Source: an uncultured Dehalococcoidia bacterium (GTDB taxonomy: Bacteria > Chloroflexota > Dehalococcoidia > Lucifugimonadales > GCA-2712585). Taken from it: a DNA stretch of 64,000 bases. The notes under the pieces are model-generated. The model saw only the letters and a list, made by a program, of their open reading frames with translations, had not been told where the DNA came from and did not search any database. The stretch is taken from assembly GCA_958295715.1 (NCBI GenBank), contig OY282371.1, forward strand, positions 310,001 to 374,000. Reading direction: 5' to 3'. Position 1 is the stretch's first letter; each line of letters begins with the position of its first letter. A program made the position numbers and the translations under genes. Below, piece after piece: positions 16,587 through 24,799 of this stretch.

Positions 16587-17340
16587 CCCCGCGCCCCCGC
16601 CTCCTGCCCGCCGTCTGCCCGCCTCCTGCCCGCCTGCCGCCTGCCCCGCGCCCCCCTGTCCGTCATTCCCGCGCAGGCGGGAATCCATCCCCTTCTTAAT
16701 GAGTTCTGTTAGGTGTGCTCTCGCCGTTCCCGCGTCCCCACCATGGCCTGCCCCGTGCAACCCACCGTCATCCCGCGCCCCCTTTCCGTCATTCCCGCGT
16801 AGGCGGGAATCCAGGAAGGCCGCATAGCACGACCAGCGCCCCGAACCACGGCGTCCCCGCCGCCGTCATCCCCGTGCCCCCTTTCTCGTCATTCCCGCGC
16901 AGGCGGGAATCCAGGAAGGCCACATAGCGCGACCAGCGCCCCGAACCCCGGCGGGGAGCCGGGGTCTGCCCCACGCACCCCACCGTCATCCCGCCCCCCG
17001 CTATCCGTCATCCTCGCGCCCCCACTTCTCGTCATTCCCGCGCAGGCGGGAATCCAGGAAGCCTACATGGCAGGACCAGCGTCCCGAACTCCAAGGCCAC
17101 CCGTAGGGGCTTCTCTCCCCAACCGCCGGGAAAGTGTAGAGGGGCATGGTCGCCGGGATTCGCACCGTTCCTTGGCGTAAGAGAATCGGGGAGGGGATGG
17201 ATTCCCGCCTACGCGGGAATGACGGATAGGAGGGAGCGGGAATGGCGAATGGGTGGCGAGGCGGGCCGAGGCGCGGGAGCTCCGGCGCGGGAATGACGGA
17301 AGGGAGGCGACCAACGCCCTTCCAAACAAACGGGCCGCGC
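16587..17340. repeat. Intergenic repeat block with three roughly 60-bp direct copies
   Basis: This 750-base non-coding stretch contains dRS3-like palindromes at 16665-16684, 16791-16810, 16891-16910, 17034-17053 and 17201-17220. Three of them (16791, 16891, 17034) begin a longer direct repeat, the palindrome followed by TCCAGGAAGGCCACATAGCG-like sequence and GACCAGCGCCCCGAAC, at spacings of 100 and 143 bases. Apart from the tig promoter at the right end no gene is seen. Confidence 0.85.
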
Positions 17341-17375
17341 TGACCCCGCGCCTTCACCATGTGGCGCGTCGCTTG

Positions 17376-17384
17376 TGCTATAAT
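17376..17384 (+). promoter_or_regulatory. Extended -10 promoter of tig-clpP
   Basis: TGCTATAAT is a perfect extended -10 element (TG, one base, TATAAT at 17379-17384). No convincing -35 box accompanies it, as expected for this class. It lies 35 bases before the tig start. Confidence 0.65.
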
Positions 17385-17419
17385 CAGTAATCCGTTAGGG
17401 AATTGGGGAAGAGAAGTAT

Positions 17420-18787
17420 TTGAAAATCACCCGCGAGGAGACCCTTCCAACAGAGGTAATCCTCAGCATCCAGTTGGATGACGACGACGTAGAACCCTAT
17501 CTAGACTGGGCCTATCGTCGGCTGGTCAACAAGATACGCGTTCAGGGCTTTCGCATGGGCAAGGCCCCCAGGGCCGTCTTAGAAAGCGTCGTGGGCCGCG
17601 AGCGCCTCCTGAGCGAGGCCCTAGAGCGGGCGGTGTCCGGCTCCGTGGACCAGGCCGTGAAGGAGGAAAGCCTCCAGCCCTTCGCCCAGCCCGACGTGAA
17701 CGTCACCGCCTTTGACCCCCTGTCCATCAAGGCCGTCATTCCCCTGGAACCCCAGGTCTCCCTCGGCGACTACCGGAGCATCCGCATCGCCCGCGCCCCC
17801 GTCTTCGTTGGCGACGAGCAGGTGGAGCAGGTGTTAGAGCGTCTGCAAGTAGAATCCGCCCCGTGGGAGCCGGCGGACCGCCCCATCCGGTTCGGCGACC
17901 AGGTCACCATCGACGTGGTCGGAACCGTGGAGGGCCGCCCGCTGCTCGACGAGAAGGCCGTCGAGTATCTGCCCGCTATTGATAACAGTGTGCCCCTGCC
18001 CGGCTTCTCAGTAATGCTGGAAGGCGCCGCCAAGCAGGAATCCAAGACCTTCACCCTCAAGGCCCCCGACGACTACGGCGACCCTAGCATTGCAGGCAAG
18101 GAGTGCAGATTTCAGGTCCTTGTCCACGAGGTCAAGGAGAGGATTCTCCCCGACCTGGACGACGAGTTCGCCAAGGGCGTCGGCGATGGCTTCGACACCC
18201 TGGAAGCCCTGCGAGAGTCCATCATGGAGAACCTGACGGCCACCGCAGAGAGGGAGGCCGACCAGGATCTCCGTGAAAAGGCCCTTGACCAGCTCATGGC
18301 CGGCGCCGAGGTGGAGTTCCCGGACATGCTGGTGGAGCGTCAGCTTGACAACATCTGGCACGAGAGGACCCATGCCCTCCAGTCCCGGCGCATGGAGATG
18401 GAGGAGTATCTGCGGCAGGTCGGCAAGTCGGAGGAGGAGCTTAAGGAGGAGATGAGGCCGGAAACGCGGCAGAGCCTCATCCGTTCCTTCACCCTCAACA
18501 AGCTGGCCGAGGAGCAGGACATAGCCGTCACCCCGGAGGACGTGGACGCCGAGATTGACGCGATGTTGGCCAACTCCGGCGCCGTCGACAAGTCGACGCG
18601 TGAGACTCTGGCCTCAGACAGGTTCAGAGGCTCCGTGCGCTCCACCCTTATGACCAGGAGAACGCTGGAACGGCTGGCCAGCATCGTCCAAGGACAAGAA
18701 AAAGACGCGGACGCGGCGGACTCAGCCGGCCAAGACCCCAACGGAGAACCCCATCTAGGAGGAACCGAGAGTGATAACCAACCCTGA
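17420..18787 (+). CDS. tig: Trigger factor (ribosome-associated chaperone and prolyl isomerase)
   Basis: A 455-residue protein starting with TTG, preceded by GAAGAGAAG. The ribosome-binding signature G-F-R-M-G-K-A-P-R lies at about residues 38-46. A PPIase (FKBP-like) domain covers about 150-240 ([11 protein letters not shown] to the [10 protein letters not shown] strand), and a helical C-terminal chaperone domain follows. It meets nascent chains at the ribosome exit. The acidic tail after residue 430 is variable in the family. It overlaps clpP by 17 bases, linking folding and degradation in one transcript. Confidence 0.94.
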   Translation: MKITREETLPTEVILSIQLDDDDVEPYLDWAYRRLVNKIRVQGFRMGKAPRAVLESVVGRERLLSEALERAVSGSVDQAVKEESLQPFAQPDVNVTAFDPLSIKAVIPLEPQVSLGDYRSIRIARAPVFVGDEQVEQVLERLQVESAPWEPADRPIRFGDQVTIDVVGTVEGRPLLDEKAVEYLPAIDNSVPLPGFSVMLEGAAKQESKTFTLKAPDDYGDPSIAGKECRFQVLVHEVKERILPDLDDEFAKGVGDGFDTLEALRESIMENLTATAEREADQDLREKALDQLMAGAEVEFPDMLVERQLDNIWHERTHALQSRRMEMEEYLRQVGKSEEELKEEMRPETRQSLIRSFTLNKLAEEQDIAVTPEDVDAEIDAMLANSGAVDKSTRETLASDRFRGSVRSTLMTRRTLERLASIVQGQEKDADAADSAGQDPNGEPHLGGTESDNQP

Positions 18788-19361
18788 AAACATCATACCC
18801 ATGGTGGTGGAAACCGGCCCCCGCGGCGAGCGGGCCTTCGACATCTACTCCCTCTTGCTGAGAGAGCGCATCATCTTTTTGGGAACGCCCATCGTGGACC
18901 AGACCGCCAACCTCATCATCGCGCAGCTCCTCTTCCTAGAGCGGGAGGACCCGGACAAGGACGTTAGCCTCTATATCAACAGCCCGGGCGGCGTCATCAC
19001 CGCCGGCCTGGCCATTCACGACACCATGCGCCTCATAAAGTGCGACGTCTCAACCATCAGCGTGGGCATGACCGCCAGCATGGGCACCGTCCTTCTCACG
19101 GCGGGCGCAAAGGGGAAGCGGTACGCCCTGCCCAACTCCACCATTCACATGCACCAGCCCATCGGCGGCGCTCAGGGCCAGGCCAGCGACGTGGAAATCG
19201 CCGCCAGGGAGATACTCAGGGTGCAGGACAAGATTAGGACTATCCTGTCCGAAAACACCGGCCAAGACTACGACAAGATAGCGCGTGACACCGACCGGGA
19301 CTACTACCTCACGCCGGAGCAGGCCCTGGCCTACGGCATCATAGACGAAATCCTGGGCTAA
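18771..19361 (+). CDS. clpP: ATP-dependent Clp protease proteolytic subunit
   Basis: A 196-residue serine protease that forms the tetradecameric chamber fed by ClpX or ClpC. The catalytic triad is visible: Ser103 in V-G-M-T-A-S-M-G, His128 in H-M-H-Q-P, and Asp173 in A-R-D-T-D-R-D. The start is the GTG at 18771, eight bases after AGGAGG, inside the tig frame; an ATG at 18801 is a possible alternative. The usual third member clpX is not downstream. Instead a convergent restriction-modification gene follows after 91 bases. Confidence 0.95.
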   Translation: MITNPENIIPMVVETGPRGERAFDIYSLLLRERIIFLGTPIVDQTANLIIAQLLFLEREDPDKDVSLYINSPGGVITAGLAIHDTMRLIKCDVSTISVGMTASMGTVLLTAGAKGKRYALPNSTIHMHQPIGGAQGQASDVEIAAREILRVQDKIRTILSENTGQDYDKIARDTDRDYYLTPEQALAYGIIDEILG

Positions 19362-19452
19362 CCCGCTCCCGCCGCCGCCTCATCCCAGCCCCCGGCCAGG
19401 GGAGAGGAAGGATGTTGGGTTGGAAAAGCCCTCGCGCCGCGCTCCAGCCGCC

Positions 19453-21144
19453 TCAGCCAAACATGTCTCCCTGTAGGTCCTCGCCACCCGTCATCTTCTC
19501 CGCCGCCCGGTACATGGACGAGTAGGACGGCAGTTGGAAGCCCTGACCCTTCAGCAGGTCCTCAACAGTGCGTATCTGTATCTTGGGAAAGTCTCGCTGC
19601 CACACCTTGGAGTGGTAAAATCCTGAGTTGGCCGCCTCCAAGCGCATGGCCCTTGTGGGTTCCTCTAGGGTGATGAACAGCCCCATAGCCGCCTTCTCCC
19701 GTTCCACCGTCCCGGCCAGGTCCCGGATGTGCGGCGACGACACCCGGCCGCTCTTGACCTGCACGATGGCCTTCCGGGTGGAGCGTCGAGGGCCGTCAAT
19801 GAAGTAGATTACGCCGTCAATGCCCTGGTCCGCTCCCTTCTTAGATCCCTCCCTAGGGAAGGCCTCCAGCAGCGACATGGCCCAGAACTGGAACTGGTAT
19901 CTGTCCTGTTCCGCTAGGGCGCGGGCGCTCCCCACGTCCACAGGCTCCCCCACCACCCGGTAGTCTCTACCGGGAACCAACTCAAAGCCGGTCTTGAGCC
20001 GGTTCTTCATCAGGGCCACCGCCAAGTGGGTAACGTCGATGCCTATCCACCGGCGCTTCAGCTTCTCGGCGGCGGCCACGGCGGTGCCGCATCCACAGAA
20101 CGGGTCCAGCACAACGCCGCCCTCGTTGGAGGAGGTCTGAATGACGCGCTCCAGCAGGGTCTGAGGCTTCTGAGTGGGGTAGCCCAGGCGCTCCTTGGCT
20201 TGTGAACCAATGGGCCGTATGTCGTTAATGACATCCTGGATTTGAACGCCAGAACCCTCACTCAAATATCTCTTTTGACGGGGAATCGTCCCATGCTCAG
20301 GCCAGTAGACAAGCCCGGCTTGGTCCAGAAGGTCAAGTTTTTCCTGAGTGGAAAGAAGGGTTACGTCGATATCCGGAAACGCAGCCCGTAGAGCGGCCAG
20401 CGGGACCGCCCAGTGCCTATTCGCATTGGTTGGATTAACGCCGCGCCACGGCCTACCGGAGTCGCCTGATCTAACGCCGGCGCCCGTTAGAGTAACCAAC
20501 TGATAGCGTCCCTTCTCATCTTCAAAACGATAGTGATCTTCAACGTATGCGGCGTCGTAGTCCTGATATGCCTGATTCCACTCATACGAGTCGGACTTGG
20601 AATAGAACAGAATCGTGTCGTGTATTCGCCCCCAACGCTTGGCCCCTCCGTGGGAACCGGTCCGCCGCCAAACAATCTCGTTCCTATAGTTTGTGGCCCC
20701 GAACACGGCGTCCATCAACAGCTTCAGGTAGTGCCCCGCTGTGGGGTCGCAGTGCAGGTAGATGGAGCCGGTTGGCTTGAGAACCCGCCACAGTTCCACC
20801 AGCCGCGGGGCCATCATCACCAGATAGGCCATCATAGCGTTGGAGCCGATGAACTGCCGGAAGGCGATTATCACGTCCTTCACCGATGGCGGAACGGCCG
20901 GGTTTCGGATAATCTCCTGCTCGTAGACCCGCTGGGATTCAAGGGTCCACTCCCACGTGTCGGTGAAGGCCTTTATCTGGGCCGGCGACTCCTCGCCCGA
21001 CTTCTCCTTGAACAGCACGTTGTAGTTGGCGTTGGAGTTGAAAGGCGGGTCAAGATACACAAGGTCAACCGATGCGTCGGGCACGTGTTCCCGCAGTATC
21101 TCCAAGTTGTCGCCGTAGTAGAGAGTGTTGCGTATGGTGGCCAC
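19453..21144 (-). CDS. DNA methyltransferase fused to an Mrr-like restriction nuclease domain
   Basis: A 563-residue protein. The N-terminal part is a beta-class amino-methyltransferase: motif IV D-P-P-F at 32-35 comes first, and the S-adenosylmethionine motif D-P-F-C-G-C-G-T follows at 347-354. Between them lies the probable target-recognition region. Residues about 420-530 form a PD-(D/E)xK nuclease of the Mrr type, with G-A-D-Q-G-I-D-G (Asp443) and Q-V-K-S-G (462-466). One chain may thus both modify and cut DNA, as in compact restriction-modification systems, or the nuclease may be inactive. No separate restriction or specificity gene is adjacent. The recognised sequence is unknown. Confidence 0.88.
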   Translation of the reverse strand: MATIRNTLYYGDNLEILREHVPDASVDLVYLDPPFNSNANYNVLFKEKSGEESPAQIKAFTDTWEWTLESQRVYEQEIIRNPAVPPSVKDVIIAFRQFIGSNAMMAYLVMMAPRLVELWRVLKPTGSIYLHCDPTAGHYLKLLMDAVFGATNYRNEIVWRRTGSHGGAKRWGRIHDTILFYSKSDSYEWNQAYQDYDAAYVEDHYRFEDEKGRYQLVTLTGAGVRSGDSGRPWRGVNPTNANRHWAVPLAALRAAFPDIDVTLLSTQEKLDLLDQAGLVYWPEHGTIPRQKRYLSEGSGVQIQDVINDIRPIGSQAKERLGYPTQKPQTLLERVIQTSSNEGGVVLDPFCGCGTAVAAAEKLKRRWIGIDVTHLAVALMKNRLKTGFELVPGRDYRVVGEPVDVGSARALAEQDRYQFQFWAMSLLEAFPREGSKKGADQGIDGVIYFIDGPRRSTRKAIVQVKSGRVSSPHIRDLAGTVEREKAAMGLFITLEEPTRAMRLEAANSGFYHSKVWQRDFPKIQIRTVEDLLKGQGFQLPSYSSMYRAAEKMTGGEDLQGDMFG

Positions 21145-21281
21145 TTAACTAACGTCCCGTCTCAAGTAAGACTCGCAGTCGCTGCAAGTGTTGCATGAAT
21201 GCGCGACACTGTCCATTATACGCGTAGATTATCCCCCATCCCGCTCCCTGGCTTCCACACACGCCCCGCGCCTCGTCAGGG

Positions 21282-21887
21282 TCACGCCGCCAGGCTGATT
21301 CTGCCCTCGGCTATCGCTTGGAGGGTCTCCACGTAGAACGCGCCCTCCCGCGTTCGCACCCGCTCCCTCAGCGACTCCACCGTGTCGTTGGCCAGGGCTG
21401 GGACCCTAGCTTGGGCCACCACCGCGCCGGCGTCGTACTCGTGGACCACGTGGTGAATGGTTACGCCCGTCTCCCTGTCGCCGGCCGCCAGGACCGCCGC
21501 GTGCACCCTGTCGCCGTACATCCCGCGGCCCCCGAACTTCGGCAGCAGGCTGGGGTGCATACTCAAGACCCTGCCCTTGAACCGTTCCAACGTGGCCGGC
21601 CCCATCCGCTTCAGATATCCGGCCAGGACCACCAGATTCACCCCGTGCTGCTCCAGGGCATCTCGAATGGCCGCGTCCAACTCTTGGGGCGATGGATGGG
21701 TCTGCCCGCTCAGATGCAGCGTTGGAATCCCGGCGGCCCTGGCGCGGCGCATGGCCCTCGCCCCGGAGTTGTTGCAGATGACGACGCGGCATCCGGCGTC
21801 TAGGCGGCCCTCCGCGCAGGCGTCTATGATGGCCTGGAGGAGGGTTCCGTTGTGGGAGGCGAGTATCCCTAGCTGGAGGGATGCCAC
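21282..21887 (-). CDS. purN: Phosphoribosylglycinamide formyltransferase-like protein (PurN family)
   Basis: A 201-residue protein starting with GTG, seven bases after the PHP gene. The family signature H-P-S-L-L-P-K-F and the later H-E-Y-D-A-G-A-V-V-A-Q are clear, so the 10-formyl-tetrahydrofolate fold is certain. Two active-site spots differ from the E. coli enzyme. The Asn before I-H-P-S-L-L-P (N106) is Ser here (L-S-M-H-P), and the phosphate loop S-G-N-G-S-N reads S-H-N-G-T-L. The catalytic His and the Asp region are kept. It may still make FGAR in purine synthesis, or be a divergent formyltransferase. Confidence 0.8.
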   Translation of the reverse strand: MASLQLGILASHNGTLLQAIIDACAEGRLDAGCRVVICNNSGARAMRRARAAGIPTLHLSGQTHPSPQELDAAIRDALEQHGVNLVVLAGYLKRMGPATLERFKGRVLSMHPSLLPKFGGRGMYGDRVHAAVLAAGDRETGVTIHHVVHEYDAGAVVAQARVPALANDTVESLRERVRTREGAFYVETLQAIAEGRISLAA

Positions 21888-21894
21888 GGCGACC

Positions 21895-22575
21895 TCATCG
21901 CCTGCCCACGGCCCGCCGCAGCTTGGCGTAGGCCGGGGCGAACCGGTGAACTATCCTGGCGCGCCTGGTCACCAGCGTCGCTTGTGACAGTGCGTCCATG
22001 AACCCTTGGGGCGTGTCGTCAAAGTCTGGCATCTCGTTATAGGTGCGGCCCAGTTCGTTGGCGGTGTGGGCGTCGCTGGCCACGGCGTACAGCAGCCCGT
22101 GGCGCCTGGCCGCCGTCGCCGCCCTGTCGTCATCCCGCTGAAAGAGGTTCCGGGCGTTGAAGGTCTCCATAACGTCCACCAACTGCGCCGCCTCCTCAAA
22201 GGCCTCCTGTCCCACCGCCGAGGGCCGCACCCTGTCGAAGGGATGGGGCATCATCACCAACCCGCCCTGCTTCCTGATGGCCCGCGCCGTTTCCGGGGGG
22301 GTAAGGCCCTTGGGCACGGTTTCCTTCAGGAACAGGCCGATGACGTCTCCCTCGGTGGACTTGACCTCCTCGCCCACGATGACCTTGAACGGGGCTATTT
22401 TTTGGAACTCCAACGCGCCTTCAATGGTGTTGTGGTCGGTGACGGCCAAGCAGTTGACGCCGGTCTTGAGACACCGGTCAATAATGGACTGGAAGGTGGC
22501 CAGCGAGTCGTGGGAGTAGTTGGTGTGGGCGTGAAGGTCGGCTCTAAGCAAGGCCGTCCTCGTCATCAAGGCCAT
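21895..22575 (-). CDS. PHP domain metal-dependent phosphoesterase
   Basis: A 226-residue protein. The N terminus carries the PHP signature D-L-H-A-H-T-N-Y-S-H-D, followed by A-V-T-D-H-N-T and G-E-E-V; a late S-D-A-H-T provides further metal ligands. PHP enzymes cleave phosphate esters such as 3',5'-nucleotide diphosphates or oligonucleotide ends with a trinuclear metal site. The exact substrate is open. It overlaps xseB by 32 bases and is followed by purN after 7 bases, so it belongs to the large minus-strand operon. A second ATG nine bases inside is an equally possible start. Confidence 0.85.
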   Translation of the reverse strand: MALMTRTALLRADLHAHTNYSHDSLATFQSIIDRCLKTGVNCLAVTDHNTIEGALEFQKIAPFKVIVGEEVKSTEGDVIGLFLKETVPKGLTPPETARAIRKQGGLVMMPHPFDRVRPSAVGQEAFEEAAQLVDVMETFNARNLFQRDDDRAATAARRHGLLYAVASDAHTANELGRTYNEMPDFDDTPQGFMDALSQATLVTRRARIVHRFAPAYAKLRRAVGRR

Positions 22576-22822
22576 CGTCGTTGAGAAAGGCGTCCCCCGT
22601 CTCCTCCAGGTAGGCGTTCTTCAGCCGCGTTATCCTGACCTCCGTGGCGCTGAGCAGGCGGTTGCAGAGCTTGGCCACGTTCATCCCCTCCTCGTAGAGG
22701 CGGGCGGCCTCATCCAGGGTCAGGTTCCCCTCCTCCAGGGCCTGAGCCGTCTCCTCCAGCCTGCGGAAGGCCTCTTCGAATGACATCTCCGGCGCCGCGT
22801 CGCGGCGTTCCTTCTGTGTCAT
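22544..22822 (-). CDS. xseB: Exodeoxyribonuclease VII small subunit
   Basis: A 92-residue helical protein. The family core M-S-F-E-E-A-F-R-R-L-E-E and L-E-E-G-N-L-T-L-D-E-A is unmistakable. It binds the large subunit XseA to form the single-strand-specific nuclease that trims DNA ends to oligonucleotides. The ATG at 22820-22822 is chosen; an in-frame TTG at 22855 would add 11 residues, and neither has a strong ribosome site. It lies 141 bases downstream of xseA and overlaps the PHP gene. Confidence 0.9.
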   Translation of the reverse strand: MTQKERRDAAPEMSFEEAFRRLEETAQALEEGNLTLDEAARLYEEGMNVAKLCNRLLSATEVRITRLKNAYLEETGDAFLNDDGLDDEDGLA

Positions 22823-22963
22823 CGCCGCCACCGGGCCGTCGGTGTTCCCACGCAAAGGAGAACCCCAAGGCCGTCAGATACTAGTTGGCTGGAACCCATG
22901 CGCGCCAGTAGCGTTGGGCCGTTTGGAGGGTTTTGGAAGGGTGTCGTCATCAGCGCGCCGGCC

Positions 22964-24211
22964 TCAGGGGAACAGCCTGACGGCGGGGCCTACCGGCTCC
23001 TTCTTTGGCCGCTTCCGTGGAGGCTTGCCTCCCGCCACGACGGTGAAGGCCCCATCGCTCACCGTCACCCTGAGCGGTTCCTTTGCTCCGACCTGCCCCC
23101 GCCGCGAAACGACCTCTTTCGTCGACTCCCTCTGCACCACGGCGTAGCCCCGCCGCAGGGTGGCCCCCGGGTCCAGGGCCTTGAGACGCATCCCGGCGGC
23201 CCGCAGCCGCTCGCGTCTCAGCGTGGCGTATCCCGTGGTTGAGACGGCGGCCCGCTGGAGGGCGTCGTCTACCCGGCGCCGCAGTCCGGCGGTGTCCGGC
23301 GCGCCGCGCTGAAGCCGCTCCGCCAGGTTGGAAAGTTGGCCCCGCTTCTCCGCGCTCATGGCGGAGAGACGCCAGCTTAGCCTGTGGCAGAGGGACGCGA
23401 CCTCTCCCCGGAGGGCGGCCTTGTCCGGGGCCACCATCTCCGCCGCCACCGACGGGGTGGGACACCGCACGTCGGCCACGAAGTCGGCTATGGTGTAGTC
23501 GGTCTCGTGGCCCACGGCGCTCACCACGGGGATGGGGCTGGCGTATATTGCCCGGGCCACCGGCTCCTCGTTGAAGGGCCAAAGCTCCTCCAGGGAGCCG
23601 CCGCCCCGTGCCAGGATTATAAGCTCCGACCGCCCATCCTCAATGAGGGCGCGCATGGCCCTTTGAAGGCCGGCGGCGGCCCCCGGCCCCTGGACTAAGC
23701 TGGGGGCCAGCAGGACCTCCACCAGGGGATACCGGCGGCTCAGGACGCGCTCGATGTCGTGGATGACGGCCCCCGTGGGGGAGGTCACCAGGCCGACGGT
23801 CTTGGGAAACCGGGGCAGCGGTCGCTTGCGAGAGGGGTCGAAGAGGCCCTCGCCTTCCAGGGCGGCCTTCAGCCTTTCGTACTCCAGGGCCAGGGGGCCG
23901 ACGCCCTCGGCCACCACCAGGTCGGCGACCAGGTCCAGGCTCCCCCTGGCGTCGTAGAAGGACATCCTGCCGTGGGCGGTGACCGCCGCGCCGTCGCCCA
24001 GCAGGTCCTTTCCCGCCGAGCGGTTGAACATTACGCAACGGAGCTGGCTCTGCCGGTCCTTGAGGGTGAAGTAGGCGTGGCCCGTCTGGGACACGCGCAG
24101 GTTGGAGACCTCGCCTTCCACCCAAAGCTCGGCCAGCATCGGGTCCTGAGCCAGAAGTCCCTTGAGGTAGCGGGCCACCTGGGAAACGGTGTGGACCTTG
24201 GCCGCCGCCAT
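22964..24211 (-). CDS. xseA: Exodeoxyribonuclease VII large subunit
   Basis: A 415-residue protein. An N-terminal OB-fold (V-H-T-V-S-Q-V-A-R-Y-L-K to L-W-V-E-G-E-V-S-N-L) binds single-stranded DNA. The catalytic half has V-G-L-V-T-S-P-T-G-A-V-I-H-D-I, A-R-G-G-G-S-L-E-E-L-W-P-F-N-E, and V-S-A-V-G-H-E-T-D-Y-T-I-A-D-F-V-A-D, the nuclease motif. The C terminus ends in the G-Y-A-V-V region. Its ATG follows the efp stop codon directly (TAAATG), so translation is coupled. It is slightly shorter than the E. coli protein. Confidence 0.94.
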   Translation of the reverse strand: MAAAKVHTVSQVARYLKGLLAQDPMLAELWVEGEVSNLRVSQTGHAYFTLKDRQSQLRCVMFNRSAGKDLLGDGAAVTAHGRMSFYDARGSLDLVADLVVAEGVGPLALEYERLKAALEGEGLFDPSRKRPLPRFPKTVGLVTSPTGAVIHDIERVLSRRYPLVEVLLAPSLVQGPGAAAGLQRAMRALIEDGRSELIILARGGGSLEELWPFNEEPVARAIYASPIPVVSAVGHETDYTIADFVADVRCPTPSVAAEMVAPDKAALRGEVASLCHRLSWRLSAMSAEKRGQLSNLAERLQRGAPDTAGLRRRVDDALQRAAVSTTGYATLRRERLRAAGMRLKALDPGATLRRGYAVVQRESTKEVVSRRGQVGAKEPLRVTVSDGAFTVVAGGKPPRKRPKKEPVGPAVRLFP

Positions 24212-24781
24212 TTAGGTCACACGCTCTACGTACTGCCCGTTGCGCGTGTCGACCTTGATGACCTCCCCCTCGTGTATGAACAGGGGAACGTTGAGGGTGT
24301 GGCCCGTTTCCAGGGTGGCGGGTTTCGTGCCGCCCTGGGCGGTGTCGCCCTTCAGCCCCGGCGGGCTCTCCGTAACCGTGAGCTCAACGAAGGTCGGCAG
24401 CTTCAGGCCGATGATGGCCCCATTATAGAAGGAGATGTCCAGGGTCACCTCCTCCTTCAGGTAGTTGATGCTGTCGCCGATCTGCTCGCCGGTGACCTGG
24501 TACTGGTCGTAGGTCTCCATGTCCATAAAGTGAAAGAACTCGCCGTCGGTGTAGAGATACTGGCTGGTCCTGGAGCTAACGTCGGCAGGGGTGAAGGTGG
24601 TCTCGTAGGCCTGAAAGGTCTTCTCCGTCACGCTGCCGCTCAGCAGGTTCTTCACCCTAACGCGGGTCACGGGGGCCCGCTGCTGCATCTTGTGCCTGGT
24701 GTAGTCCATCACCTCGTGGGGCTGGCCGTCGATCTCAATGGTCAGGCCCTTCCGCAGGTCTCCAAAGTTGAGGGTAGCCAT
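24212..24781 (-). CDS. efp: Elongation factor P with an atypical tip residue
   Basis: A 189-residue protein with three beta domains and the C-terminal S-K-P-A-T-L-E-T-G-like signature (T-K-P-A-T-L-E-T-G-H-T-L-N-V-P-L-F). It rescues ribosomes stalled at polyproline. The tip of the first domain, which in E. coli carries the beta-lysylated Lys34 (P-G-K-G-Q), reads K31-M-Q-Q34-R35-A-P, so position 34 is Gln with an Arg next to it. Known modification systems act on Lys or Arg at 34. No modification genes are seen nearby. It sits 18 bases after pepQ. Confidence 0.94.
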   Translation of the reverse strand: MATLNFGDLRKGLTIEIDGQPHEVMDYTRHKMQQRAPVTRVRVKNLLSGSVTEKTFQAYETTFTPADVSSRTSQYLYTDGEFFHFMDMETYDQYQVTGEQIGDSINYLKEEVTLDISFYNGAIIGLKLPTFVELTVTESPPGLKGDTAQGGTKPATLETGHTLNVPLFIHEGEVIKVDTRNGQYVERVT

Positions 24782-24799
24782 GCGCGCGCTCCTCCCGGC

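Noticed and set aside
16790-17225. Possible CRISPR array
   Set aside because: Repeats are palindromic and change orientation, units and spacings are irregular (100 and 143 bases), spacer-like parts are themselves repeated, and no cas genes are present.
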